A DNA stretch of 64,000 bases, taken from contig CM031858.1 of NCBI GenBank assembly GCA_018697195.1, positions 134,053,715-134,117,714 on the forward strand, in the 5' to 3' direction. This document shows, in pieces, positions 25,645-37,331 of the stretch. The notes beneath the pieces are model-generated. The model had not been told where the DNA came from. It saw only the letters and a list, made by a program, of their open reading frames with translations, and did not search any database. Source of the stretch: Certhia americana (Eukaryota > Chordata > Aves > Passeriformes > Certhiidae). How positions within the stretch are numbered: position 1 is the first letter of the stretch; each line of letters begins with the position of its first letter. Made by a program: the position numbers and the translations under genes.

Positions 25645-28215
25645 CAGCTGTGAAACTGTTGTCATAGCAACCAGCGTTACAAAAAAAATGAAATTACAGG
25701 TCGCAAACCCTGGTAACACTGCATGCTTAATGTTGTCTTCTGAGCCTGTTTCTAGGGCTGCAACGCGATCCTGTGTTCTCAAGGAAGTCGCACACATTGT
25801 GCCCTATGGAAGGCCCTCAGGTGATGGACTGAAATCATGAAGAACTGATAGGTTTGGAGTTCAGGGACTCAGTTTTGGTCCAATCTGAAGCCATGGACTA
25901 AACTAAAAAAATCAATCTGTTTCATGCAACAGAAGTCCTTTTCAATGGCATATCTGTTTTGTTGCTCCCATTTCTTTTATTTATCTGCCCTCCCCTCCTA
26001 AAGTTTGGTTATGCCACAGAAACGGAATTACCCTCCCATGAAGCCACGTTACAAGTCAGTGGATTAGCAGACATTGGAAGAAAAGAAGAATCTGAGGATG
26101 CTGGAAAAGTCAACTGGCACTTGCAGCAGTTGCTTGAGATCTGAAAACTCTTCATATTGAAAAGGTTCAAGACTTAAAGTGGTGGGCTTCATACCTCCAG
26201 CTGTTCACACAGTGAAACCCCAGACATGATGGACTCTGAAAAATTAGGTTCTGTGGATTTACTGTACTGTATGAAATTAAGAAACTTTTTTTGCATGGAC
26301 ACAGATTTAGCTGAACACTTAAATTATTTTCTTGGGGCTGCAACTTGCAAAAAAAAAAAAAAAGAATAAATCAGCCATTTTCAACAGTTTATATTATTTT
26401 TAAAAATAAATTTCACTAGTGCATGGTTTTAAAGGGAAGAGAATGCAACAGGGTGAAACAAAGACACACCACGTTTATCATTCTTTAAACCAGTCATGGT
26501 CTGTGTTTTTGCAGACTTATATTAAAAATAAAAAATAATTTCTAGCAAATATTTAAAATTCTGTTTATGTGACAAGAAATAAGTGTAATATATTAAATTT
26601 ATTTAAATGTAAAAGGTACAAGCCTTGTAAAGTTCAACATAATGTGCAAATTGTACACTTCTTTTACCTCTTTTTTTCTCTATGTCTCCTCCCAATCTCC
26701 CTTCTTCCTTTTGCTCTTTTTCCCCTCTACCTCCCAGGATGATCAGCATATTCTAAAATGGCTACCTTTTGACTTATTACTGATTTATGCCCCATATTTG
26801 GTTAAGGGTTGCAGATTGTTCTGCATTTCTGAATTATTTGAGAAAAATATTGTTTAAGAGCTTACTTTTTTTCAAGCATGTTGAAAAGGATTTTGCAACA
26901 TGGCTTGGGAGTACATTAATGTAATTCAGCATGTATTTGATAAAGAAGATATTTGAACTTTTGCAATTTATTGTACAGTGCATGGTAACTTATTTTCATT
27001 TTTTTTCTCACCTTCAAATTGAATTCTACAGCAAAACACTGGAATCATGTGGCCATTGTAAGATGTCTTCAATAAATTTGTTTTCAGCACCAGCATCTTT
27101 CATTCAAAGACTGAACTATTATTTCTTGAAGGTTTTTGGAAAGAGGAAAAATTAAGTACCTGATTGATTTTTAGGAAACAAATTTAAGCACTTTTATTTG
27201 CACTAAACCAAATCGATCGCTACATTTTTGAAATAACAAAAACAGCAAAGGTTACAAATCCATACAGTTCTTCTGCTGTAAAGTTCAATTTTCATAAATT
27301 ACATTTGCATTGCAAAAGATGTAATTAGGTAATATCAGTCTGGGAAGTATCAGTCTTTGGTTCGTAAAATAGCCTTAAAGAAAGCTTATCAGTACCACTC
27401 TGTCAGATATTTGACACCGTTACCAGAACCTCACTGCAGCTAATGGATCTTCAAACCCCCCCTGGGTTTTGTAGCAGGCAGGAGCTACCGTTGGGTGGTG
27501 CTGCAAGTTCAAGCTTCTCATTAAGTTTTGTTATTTAAAGGGAATGTAACTGGCTAATGTTTAATGACAAAATATCCTTCTTTTGTTCTTTCGTTCGTTC
27601 TTTTTTTTTTTTTTCCCCTGGGTCTTTGTATGCCTTTAATACCTACTTATGGTTTAATATTGAAATCTTGCAATAATTTTTGAAGTACATTATATTTACC
27701 TTTATGGCCACAAAGAATTATTCTGATTTTATTTGAAAATCTATTGAAGTTTCCCATTAACAAATTGTACATGCCTCTTAAGAGGGAAAAAGTAATAACA
27801 GTATCACTTAAAATGCCTTTTACTTTGTGCAATATCATAGAAAATGAGATTGTGTCTTGTCTGCAGTTTATATAATGGATTATTGTTAAGTTAATAGACA
27901 GACTGGTAAAATTGTATTTATTGAAATAATTTAGACACCTGTCTACCAGCAGCAAATAAATAATACTAACATGCAGTCTACAATATCCCCTAGGATATTA
28001 AACAAAAATACATAACCATTTTCCTGACACTGTGAGATGTGCTCACACATTCTTGTATGCATATTCCTCTATAAATTATTTCAAATTTTAAAATCAAGGA
28101 CATGACGCATGGAAGGTTTGTACATAATTGTCATTATGCAGTATTTATTTTGAAAAAAAATTAATGTATTTTTTTTAATTTTCACACATCTGCAATTCTA
28201 CTTATGGTTTAGTCA

Positions 28216-28258
28216 TGTAAATAGTACTATTCCAGTGATCACTGCTGTCTTGTAAATA
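28216..28258 (+). promoter_or_regulatory. Pair of Pumilio-type elements in the 3'UTR
   Basis: Two exact UGUAAAUA motifs at 28216-28223 and 28251-28258, each followed by GTAC so that a 12-base string is repeated 35 bases apart. UGUANAUA is the consensus bound by PUM1/PUM2. A third match (UGUACAUA) lies at 28119-28126. Binding is inferred from the motif only. Confidence 0.5.
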
Positions 28259-28379
28259 GTACGTTTTAAAAAGTTAAAAGGAATTACAGTTGGGGAAAAA
28301 AAAAAGGGCAGATTAGGCCTGTAATGAGCACCAACTAATGTAAATCAAGCTCATTCTGGTGATGGTATTTAACACTTTA

Positions 28380-28385
28380 AATAAA
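28380..28385 (+). terminator. Likely distal poly(A) signal of RIMS2
   Basis: AATAAA within a TTTAAATAAAAC context, followed at 20-50 bases by GT/T-rich sequence. It is the last such signal before composition changes. An earlier signal could be the main one. Confidence 0.5.
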
Positions 28386-28405
28386 ACATTTTCTTTACAG
28401 AATTC

Positions 28406-31084
28406 GTGTGCAGAATTTTGTTGCTCTTCTCTAAGCATCCTTCCACACCCTTCAGTGGAGCTGGTGGCCAGCAGCTCCCGCAGCTGGAGAACCAGCACGC
28501 TTCTCTTCTCCCAGCAGGGCTGCAGGTGAAATGCCAGTTCTGGTGGGAGACCAGGTGTGCCCATCACCAAGCCAGGCCATGGGCTCTGTGCTCTGCTGCC
28601 CTCAGTGCACAGCTCCCGGGGTGGGGCTGGCTTCAGGCTGACAGCTCTGGCTGCCAGGACGTGCTCCAGCTCCAGTATGACCAGCACACTAAATGTGCTG
28701 AGACCCTGAAGTGCTCCCATCAGCTGCTGTGAAGCGGCTGCACCATCCAGTGGATATCCACCCTATCCCTAGATACCAGCTAATATTAGCTGCCTTCTGT
28801 TTTCATGAGCAAGGTACAAATGAGGACACAATGCCCACCTGACAGTGATGGCTGCAAGGGCTCATGCAGCCTCGCAGAAGGGAGCAGCGGTCCAGCGCCT
28901 CTACAGTGATGAGAGGGGTGGGTGTAGATGAGGGAGTAGAGAATTTATCTCTGCCTGACCTGTCAGAGGCAGCATCAGCACAGGCAGTGGTGACTGGGCA
29001 AAACTTGAGCACTTATGACTTGGAAATTTACTGGAGAGTGAGAGGCTGGCTGGCAGTTTGCACAGCAAAATGTGTGTATTTATTTCCAGATATGAGGTAA
29101 AAGAAAAGCACTGCAGTACTGTCATGAGACAAAACCACCAAAAGGCAAGCAAATATATTTTAGGCTGAGCAGTTGTGGGAAGATAGAAACTCCATTTGTT
29201 GCACGACATCTGCAAGGGGGTTGCTGGAGGAGCAGATCCAGATTTCTGGTGTGTTAAACCACTAATATCCCCAGCAGGCCCCTCTTCTGCTGATGCAAGG
29301 GTGTCAGGGCAGGCAAATCTCTGAGTAGGAATTGGACTATGGGGCAGGTGAAGCTGCCCCATGCCCCAGAGCACATCACCTCCAGCCCTGTGGTGTGGTG
29401 GGCAGCAAAACACCTCTTTCCACAGTTGAACGGGAGACCTTGTCTGTCTTTGGCACTTGTTAGAAATATACACAATTACACACAATGAATCCTTGAAAAG
29501 GCCCTCTGTACAGACCAAGAAAGCTACAACATATACTTTTCTAAAGGGTCCTATTTTCTGAGACAATTTCTCAAGATTTCTTGCTGTTTCCTCTCTCCAA
29601 TTTCTTCATGTCCACTTACTTTCGAACCAAACAAAACTAGATCATTTAACAGTACCACTTCACTCTTGACTACTAAGCACAGGCTCAGATGGCTGATTCC
29701 TCTGGTTATGCTGGGAAGAGTTTGTGCCAATAAAAAATGCAATAAAACACCACAGTGCCCTGTCTGTGGGGCTTTTCTGCTTCCATGCCTTTACTTCAGA
29801 TTTACAATGCCTAAGTAGCAGGAGGTTGGCCATGTTGAGGGTGAGCATGAGGCCATGCTAACCAGCACTCCATTGCATTCTCACAGATTCCCACTACTAT
29901 CAAATATCTGTTCACAACTGTATAATAATTAAAATGTAATTGTTTTTATTTAGATGTTTTATATGACATAAAATGTAATAAAGGAGTAGATTTCATAGCT
30001 TCCTCACGAAGTTGTATAATGCTGTGTGGGAGTCTAGAACAGTTTGTATTGCTTCCCTTGGCTCATATCTGCAATTCCCACCTCTCTGATACCCAAGCAG
30101 CAAAGAGCAAACACCACAGCTGTAGATAGTCATAATCAGCTTCCATTTGTGACTGTCCCCTCTGTCCCTTCCTTGGTGAGTATTTATAACAACGCTTCAC
30201 CAGGACCAAGCAGCAATGCAAGAAAGAAGATGCACATGTGCTTAGCAAAGAAGGGTTCACCTTCATAGGACAGGTTTATAGAACCTAGCTTATCTGGGAA
30301 GACAATAAAAACCCAACAGCTATCTGCTACTAATACCAAAAATAAATTAACTTCTGGAATTATATACTTAATACCTGTCTATTTTTGATGTCTTGTTTAG
30401 GACGGGATGAGTCACATGGGGGACATCAGACTCTCTCCTTCTCTCTCCATTGGCCACAGAGGCAGAAAGTGATGACTGGCTAGAATTTCTACCTTCACAG
30501 TGCTTAGGAGAAACAGATCCAGGCATAGTAGCCAGAAATAAGAATGAGGATTCCATAGTCCTTCAGTAGCAAGACCTATCTGAACTGGCTGTACAATTGT
30601 CAGGACTGAGGGCAGCAAGCAGCCAATAACTGATGAAGGAGGAAATGGGTGTGAATTAATTTCCCAGATCTGACACACTATCATGTCAGGTCACTCCTCA
30701 GCTCAGCCCTAGGAAGAAAGAGAAGCAGCCATACTAATTAAACCACGGGGCACTGATGCCCTAAAATATGACATGAGATCACATGGAAAGGAAAGAGCAT
30801 CCTAGATCTGCAGACAGTGCAGAGCATGGGACTAAGGAAAAATGTGTCATACATGCTTGTCCTCTTTGACTATTCCTGTAACCAAGAACAGTTAAACTGT
30901 TCATTAAGTGTTATCCAAAATGCACATACTAAGGAAGTGATGCTAGCATGAAGATGGAATGGGTGAGTGGCACTGGATGCCATTGATTTTATAGACATGG
31001 AGGTTTAGGGTACCTTAATGAGGTGGGAACAGGTTTGACACTGGTATAGTGTTTCAAGCACAAGACTCATGAGCAGTGGCTGAA
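28406..31084. other. Intergenic, no gene recognised
   Basis: GC content rises just after the RIMS2 3'UTR (28440-28740 and 28860-29420). A minus-strand open frame of 221 codons (28901-29566) and a 135-codon one (28313-28720) show no recognisable domain. Origin unknown. Confidence 0.5.
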
Positions 31085-31380
31085 GTCCCTCTGCTTGTTC
31101 AGCTTGGAGAAGAATAACGAGTGACTCCACCGCAGTCTAAAGCTTTCACCTGGGAGCCAGTGGAGGGGGACTGGTTGAAGTTCAGACTGAATATTAGGGA
31201 AAGGCTTTTCAACCAAAAGGTGGTTGCTCACTGGAACAGGGTCTCCAGGGATGCAGTCATGAGTTCAAGGAGTGTCTGGATGATGCTCTTAGTCACCTGG
31301 TTTAGCTAGTTCTCTGAGAAGCAGGGAGTTGTTCCATGCTCCTTATGGATCCCTCCCAACTTGAGATATTCCATTGTTTC
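31085..31380 (+). mobile_element. CR1 LINE 3' fragment
   Basis: Typical CR1 text in + orientation: gtccctctgcttgttcagc, ggagaagaataacgag, actgaatattagggaaagg, tggttgctcactggaacagg, ggatccctcccaacttgag and a decayed attctatg end. Confidence 0.85.
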
Positions 31381-34224
31381 TTTGGACAGCTGTTAGAGCT
31401 TATGTAAGAGTCGTTAGTCTAAGTCCTTCTGTCTAGCTACAGTTGGTAAAGGAATGATCAGTGTCTTAAAGATGATATTTATATTAAGGTGACACCATTC
31501 ACCGAAATGAAAACAAACCAAAACACCAACACTTGCTTGGCCAAAGCTCAACCAGTAGGTCCTGCTATGCTGATAGTGCAACTGACACGTGAAGAAAAGG
31601 GCCAGTACTACCCTTGTCAGTGCATGCTAGCCTAGTTTGAATGCCAATAGCAGCCAAAATTATTATCCCCTTGATGAGAATTGAAAGAGATTTAGGTAAT
31701 CCTGAGGGATTAAATAGTAATGTGAAATTATCAAAGTAGCAGGCATTTTATTGATATCTATTCTGATCCCCCCTTTTATTTCTGGTTAATTAGTATTTTA
31801 GCTGCAAAATTCCTGCAGGCAAGGTGAGGAAGAGTAGGTTATATCAGGCACCATCTCTCAGGGACCATCACACTGTGAGTTCTGCTGCATGGGTAGAAAC
31901 TCAGTTAAGAAGCTTGGGGACTTTTGAAGTTTCTTCTTACAGTCTCCTACACACTGGAAATGACACAAAGATTTTCTTTACCTAACAGCTTCTCAGCCCT
32001 TATTCTGGTTCTGTACCAAATATTGAGCTGTGATTTTGTGTTTTGGAATTTGTACTCAAGAACTGATTACTCTTAAATCTGCTAAACTGGTCTTCCAGAT
32101 GCCTTTGCTACCATCTACCACATGCCTGAGGTGTCAGTGCACACAGTTACGCAACCTCATGCAGGAATAAATGAGTTCTGTCCTTCACTGTTTTGGCTGT
32201 ACAAACGCTGTGTTTTGGCTCAACAGTCTGGAAGCCAGCAGCTCTGCCTCTCTAGGAAGAGCCCTGGGGTAGGATGGCACTTCACCAACAGCTTTATTCT
32301 TCACTAGCAAAAATCCAACTTGGAGAATTGACATTTTTTATATATCCTGATGCACTTTGACCATTGAAACAAAGTGAAAGCTAAGAAGAGTAGATCTCAG
32401 AGTGAGCCAAGAAGCATTTGGGTAACATGAAGGGAACAAGGCCACTTGAACCACTTAAAACCACATTTCTAAGCTGTCCCCTAAGCACATGAGAAATGTT
32501 GAATGGACATATATAGGTGACATATTCCTGTCAGCACCCTGAAGAATCTTAAACAAAACAAAACAATGGAAAACAATGTTGGCACGGTTCCCAGAAAGTC
32601 TCATGATGAAGAACTAAAGAAAAGGAACATAAGAATCATCATTTTGGATTGATGTGAATTAATCTCATTTCTAACCCAGGATTTCTTGTTTTCAATTAGC
32701 ATGGTAACAGTAAAAATCACAGTATCTGTGCAGCTGTAGGACTAGTTTCTTTAGTTATACATATTTAACTAAGAACATATTTCTCTATTGTTTTCTTTAG
32801 CTGTTTAGGCACAATATTTATTTCCCTGTTTTCTTTAAGAATGATCCAGAACCGAGATGCTTCCTTGTAACTTTTCTGCATCTCATGCATGTCTGATATT
32901 TAAAATATGAGCAGGTGCCTTAGGCAACAGATTCATAATATAGTGTTCTTACACCCTCAGCAACTTTGCTTTCCTAACCAGTGTTGAGTTACAAGCTTAG
33001 TTGTGACAGCTGGGTGTCAGCATCAAGCCACAGTTACAGTCCAAGATGGATTCTCAGGCTATGTTCAGACATCTAATTTAGGTGAAACTCAGAGGGCCAA
33101 AATTAAGAGTCTATTTAATTGCACCCAATGAAAAGCGACAGGAGTATGGTAACTCTAATTTAGGATCTTCTGGAAGGCCATTTGGAACACTTTTCACTAT
33201 CAGCAGCATATGAGGTCTGAGGCAATTCAGCTTCCAAGGTAGGTAATGCAAATAGCTCCTAAAATGAGGATGCCACTCTCTGGATAAGACACAGAAGAAT
33301 ATCAGGTCCTTATTCCCTTCAGCACTTTTTGCTCCCAGGAAGCATCTGGGAAAATCTCCCTCCTGAGAACCAAATGACAATGAAATTGAACATTGTGAAA
33401 GCAAAAATGTGGGGAAGAGAAAAATGGACCCACTGAAGCTCCTCCATCCCCTCATGCAAACTTCAGCCCTTCAAACTAACACCGTGGCTGACCTTGGCCT
33501 CCGTGAGAGGCCATGGCATGAGGTTTGGTCATATTCCTGCTCTCAAACAGCTACTTGAGTTCCATTTGCAGACAGCAAACTGTCAGCTGGCTGCTGGACC
33601 CCACAACAGCTTTGTCCTGCCTCCCTTCAGCCTCAGGCCCTTGTTCAGTTAGGTCACATCTGCACTGCTCACTGAAACATGCCAGCTCCCTCCTGCAGGC
33701 ATGGAGACACAGCTGCATGGCTTGCTTAACATCCATACACCTGAACACTCTGCCTCTCTCTTGTCCCTTCCCTGCCTCAAATAAGTTTTCCTCTCCCAGA
33801 TTTCTGGGAACAAGGGCTCACCAATGCCACCATAAAGCATTTCCTGGGAGAGAGCTGTCTCCTGTGGGTTAAAACCGTGGCAGAGGCCATGCCAGCGATG
33901 GCACAGTGAGTGTGGCACAAGCCAGGGCTTTAGGGCATGGCCTGTCCCTGCTTACAGTGCAGCCTGGCCACCTTTGCATCTGGGGAGGCAGAGCCAGATG
34001 GAAGTCCAAGTGGATGAGCAAAGGGAAAATCAGTCCTTTTCAAACTGGGAACACAGCACTTCTTTTGCCAGATTTAAAGCCTGTTCTTTCACTCCATGTG
34101 GTCTTAAAGAAATCTGTAAAAAAATGCAAGTCTGTTAAAGGAGAAAGGCTGAGATCAACAAGAATTTTGAAATTAAAAGCTATTGTAAGCTATTGCCAGG
34201 CTCCTGGGCACTGTGAGCAAAATT
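31381..34224. other. Intergenic, no gene recognised
   Basis: Mixed AT-rich DNA with a GC-richer patch at about 33480-34010. Open frames of 114-125 codons (33111-33455 -, 33525-33872 +, 33906-34283 +) overlap on both strands and show no family I know. Confidence 0.5.
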
Positions 34225-34625
34225 GGAACTTTTGGTGTGAAGCAGACAAGGAGCTACTGCAGAGGGTCCACCAGAGGCCCTAGAGATGGTGATAAATATT
34301 ACCTAAATACCTCAAAGGCAGGTGCTAAGAAGATGCTGCCAGGCTGTTTTTGGTGGTGCCTGGAGACAGAGTGAGGAGCAATGACCACACACTAAAACAG
34401 AAGAAGGACCACCTCAACATGAGGAAGAACTTCTTTACCTTGAGGGTGACAGGGCACTGGAACAGGCTGCCCAGTGAAGTCACAGAGTCTCCCTCTCAGG
34501 AGACATTCAAAAACTTTCTGGACACATTCCTGTGTCACCTGCTGTAGGTGACCTTGCCTTGGCAGGGTATTGAACGGAAAGATCCCCAGAGATCCCTTCC
34601 AACAATTGTGTGGTTCTGTGAAGCA
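34225..34625 (+). mobile_element. CR1 LINE 3' fragment
   Basis: Contains gagctactgcagagggtcc, ccaccagaggccc, cctcaacatgaggaagaac, ggcactggaacaggctgccc and gatcccttccaacaattgtg, ending with a variant tail (gtggttctgtg). About 400 bp, 5'-truncated. The tail differs from the ATTCTATG type of most other copies here, which suggests another CR1 subfamily. Confidence 0.9.
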
Positions 34626-36310
34626 TCACCACAGGGTGATGTTTAAGGACCACAGTGTGCCGTTGCCACCACAGGAGAGATGGGAGGTGTGGGAGGGGAA
34701 AGAGGTACTAAAATACACTACAACACATACCCTGCATCCCATCAGCAGGAAGGGTAAGAGCCAACAAGATTCCTGAGGAGATGCTACGGTAAAAGCAAAT
34801 TACAGGATCCATTCTCCACTTATCCAGAAGTCTGCTGTCCTGGCTGAATATTTACCTTGCTCAAGTTGGTCCTATTTGTACAAGTTTGCAAAAGGAGAAC
34901 AGAGTCTTGGTCAGTGAATTAATCATAATTAATATGGATAACATGAATGAACCAAGCAAATTAATTAGACTGAGGAAAAGGCAAAAAACCAAAACACCTG
35001 CTACGGTGTTAACTATTTCCTCTCCATCCCTTGGCTACAACCATGGTATCGTTTTGTCTAGTTCAGCACCTCTGATACTATCTCATTATTGTTTCAATAG
35101 GTAAAAAAACAAATAGCATGCTGATGGATTTTCTCATAAAGAGTCATCATTGATGTCAGTATTCCAAGCACTCCTAACAAATTTCTGGAAGTAATGCATT
35201 TACTCAAGTTTCGGAGCTGAAAATGGTTTCTAACCACAAGACAAGATAAATTCTTTTGTTAGGTCAGATTACCCTGCTTCTATCCAAAGAATATCATGTA
35301 CTTTCTTCTGAAGCATTTAGCAGGGATACTTGTCAAACCAAAGTGATACAGGAGGCTTGGATCCAGGATGGTGACTTCCATGTTTTTCAAGGCCAGCTCT
35401 AATCTTGCTCCTGGACTGTCTTTAAGGATGCCACATAACAGTAAAATGAGATGGAACAAAGATGAGATGACTTGTTTATAAGTCATCAAATGACATCTGC
35501 TTTTTTCTCAAGTATCCTTACACCCAAATGTGATTTTGCTTTATATTTTAATATGCTATTATTTATTGACCACATGTATCCAGGTCATAACTGTTAATAA
35601 AGTTCAAAATGTTCAAGATGAATTATTCTTTAAAAAAAAAAAAAAAGAAAAAAGAAAAAAAGAAGTGGTTTCTTGAGTAAGGCTTAAGAACATGGCAAAT
35701 TGGATAGCAACAGCTCACAATTCATACAGAAAAGGAAAGTTAAGGAATAAGTGCCTGCCTTGAAGGCTCCACAATGGGCCATTGTCAATTGATGCCAAAT
35801 CGCATACATCATCTTCTCTGGAAATGAAGAAATATTACCCAAAACTCTGCAGGGAAGAATAAGCTGGAAGAAGCTATGATGCAGTCATCTCCCACTGAGC
35901 TTTCTCTGGAACTTTCCTTTGTTGGGAGAAGAGCTCAAGTCAGCCTCAGAGGAACCACTTGTGGGGGTTATGAAACCACACAAATCCCTTGAGATCTTTA
36001 GGGATGATGGGCACAGCTGAGTTAGATGCTGATCAGTGTGTAGTTTTTAGACAAGACCTGCCCTCTGATCACTGCTCCAGTCACTGCTGAATTGTGTTAT
36101 TATGTTACCAAACCCTTTCAGTGCATCCTCTGAGAAGTGCCCTCTGCCAAGTGCTCCACTGCCCCAAAGACTGGGACTTCTCACAACAGGTAAATAAATT
36201 ACACATTGGTATCTGCATAAAGAGGTATATCACCACCCTCTGTCAGGTATCCCTGTGAAAAAGGTTTTTTCATCTTCCAGCTTTTTCATCTAATGGCACT
36301 GGACAGATTT
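34626..36310. other. Intergenic, no gene recognised
   Basis: AT-rich with an A-rich tract at about 35631-35665 (runs of A broken by single G). No coding or RNA gene seen. Confidence 0.5.
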
Positions 36311-37331
36311 TGTGATGGTTGGTCCCTGTTACAGATTGGACTCTGCCTGCCCTGACACTAGGTTCTATTCCCTGCTGCATGGGTTTCATAAATGCCTAGC
36401 CTGGGGTTCTGCATGCCTCTTAATTGTATCAACACCTCCCCTGTGTTTTACAGTGCCTTCACCTGGGTACTGAAGCTTGAGGGTGCTCTTCTGTCTGGCA
36501 ACTCTCTATGAATATGACTAATTTCACTCAGTTTCAGTGGTCAGCCAGATGGACACAAGTCTTCTGGTCTCTCTGTATAGGCAGTGGAAACAGTACTTTT
36601 GAAACATATTTTAGATGTCTCCTTGTCCTGGTTACAGGAGAAATTTTGCACTATGTGGGTATAATCCAAACTGTATTCAACCCCCGTCTACATAATTTCT
36701 GACAAACTGTCAATGAAGGATTTTTTGCAGTGGTTGCCCAGTGCACATCCAACACCTCCCTGGGTGTTAAATGAGATTAAGGAGAAGAGGCAACCCTTCC
36801 AAGCAAGGCAGAGTTTCTTTTTCTTCACAAATGACTCAGCTGTGATAACTCCTGCAGGGGGAAGCACCAGCACAGTCACAGCCTTACTGAGAGGGTCATC
36901 TCTACTAATGGGGCCATCAGGGACTCAGTGGCACCAGCAGAATGGGCAGATGACTCGCAGAATTACATAATTCGATTGTAAAAATCCCCTCTCTGGGTGG
37001 GGGTGGTACTGAACATTCCCACCTGAACCTGACCATATATAACTGGGAACTTGGGAACATCACTACCACCACTCAATGGATCCAGAGGAGAACCAGAACT
37101 TCTACAGGACCACTGCTTTTGACTGCAACCAGAACTTCAACAGGTCTCTAACACCACCCTGACCAGCAGAGTACAAGGCTGTACTCTGACTGAGTTGGTT
37201 TAAGCCAGCTTTCTGGGTATCATTGCATTTATTGTAATCTTTCTATTGAATTGTTACTCTGACCTGAAATCTCTCTTAAGGTAATTGTGTGGAGTTCATT
37301 TCTCCCACTGGTTTACATTCAAACCAGCACA
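36311..37331 (+). mobile_element. Probable endogenous retrovirus solo LTR
   Basis: A block of about 1.0 kb beginning TGTGATGGTT and ending AACCAGCACA; these ends are inverted complements at 9 of 10 bases and start TG, end CA as LTRs do. A TATA-like accatatataactgg lies near 37028-37042, about 290 bp before the 3' end. The last 350 bp (gaacttctacaggaccac, gaacttcaacaggtctc) resembles passerine LTR sequence as I remember it. No matching target-site duplication is visible, so boundaries are uncertain. No gag, pol or env coding region is attached. Confidence 0.5.

Larger units (their letters stand above)
25645..28405 (+). other. RIMS2: Probable RIMS2 3'UTR
   Basis: AT-rich sequence after the stop codon with several AATAAA signals, at 26365, 26405, 26527, 27071, 27955 and 28380. 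The last is followed by a GT/T-rich stretch (about 28407-28435) like a cleavage downstream element, and the base composition becomes more GC-rich right after it, so I place the distal end near 28.4 kb. Shorter forms may end near 26.4 or 27.1 kb. The 3' part has Pumilio-type motifs at 28119, 28216 and 28251. The end point is inference. Confidence 0.6.

Noticed and set aside
28901..29566. 221-codon minus-strand open frame after the RIMS2 3'UTR
   Set aside because: No recognisable motif or conserved pattern; GC-richer composition lowers stop frequency.
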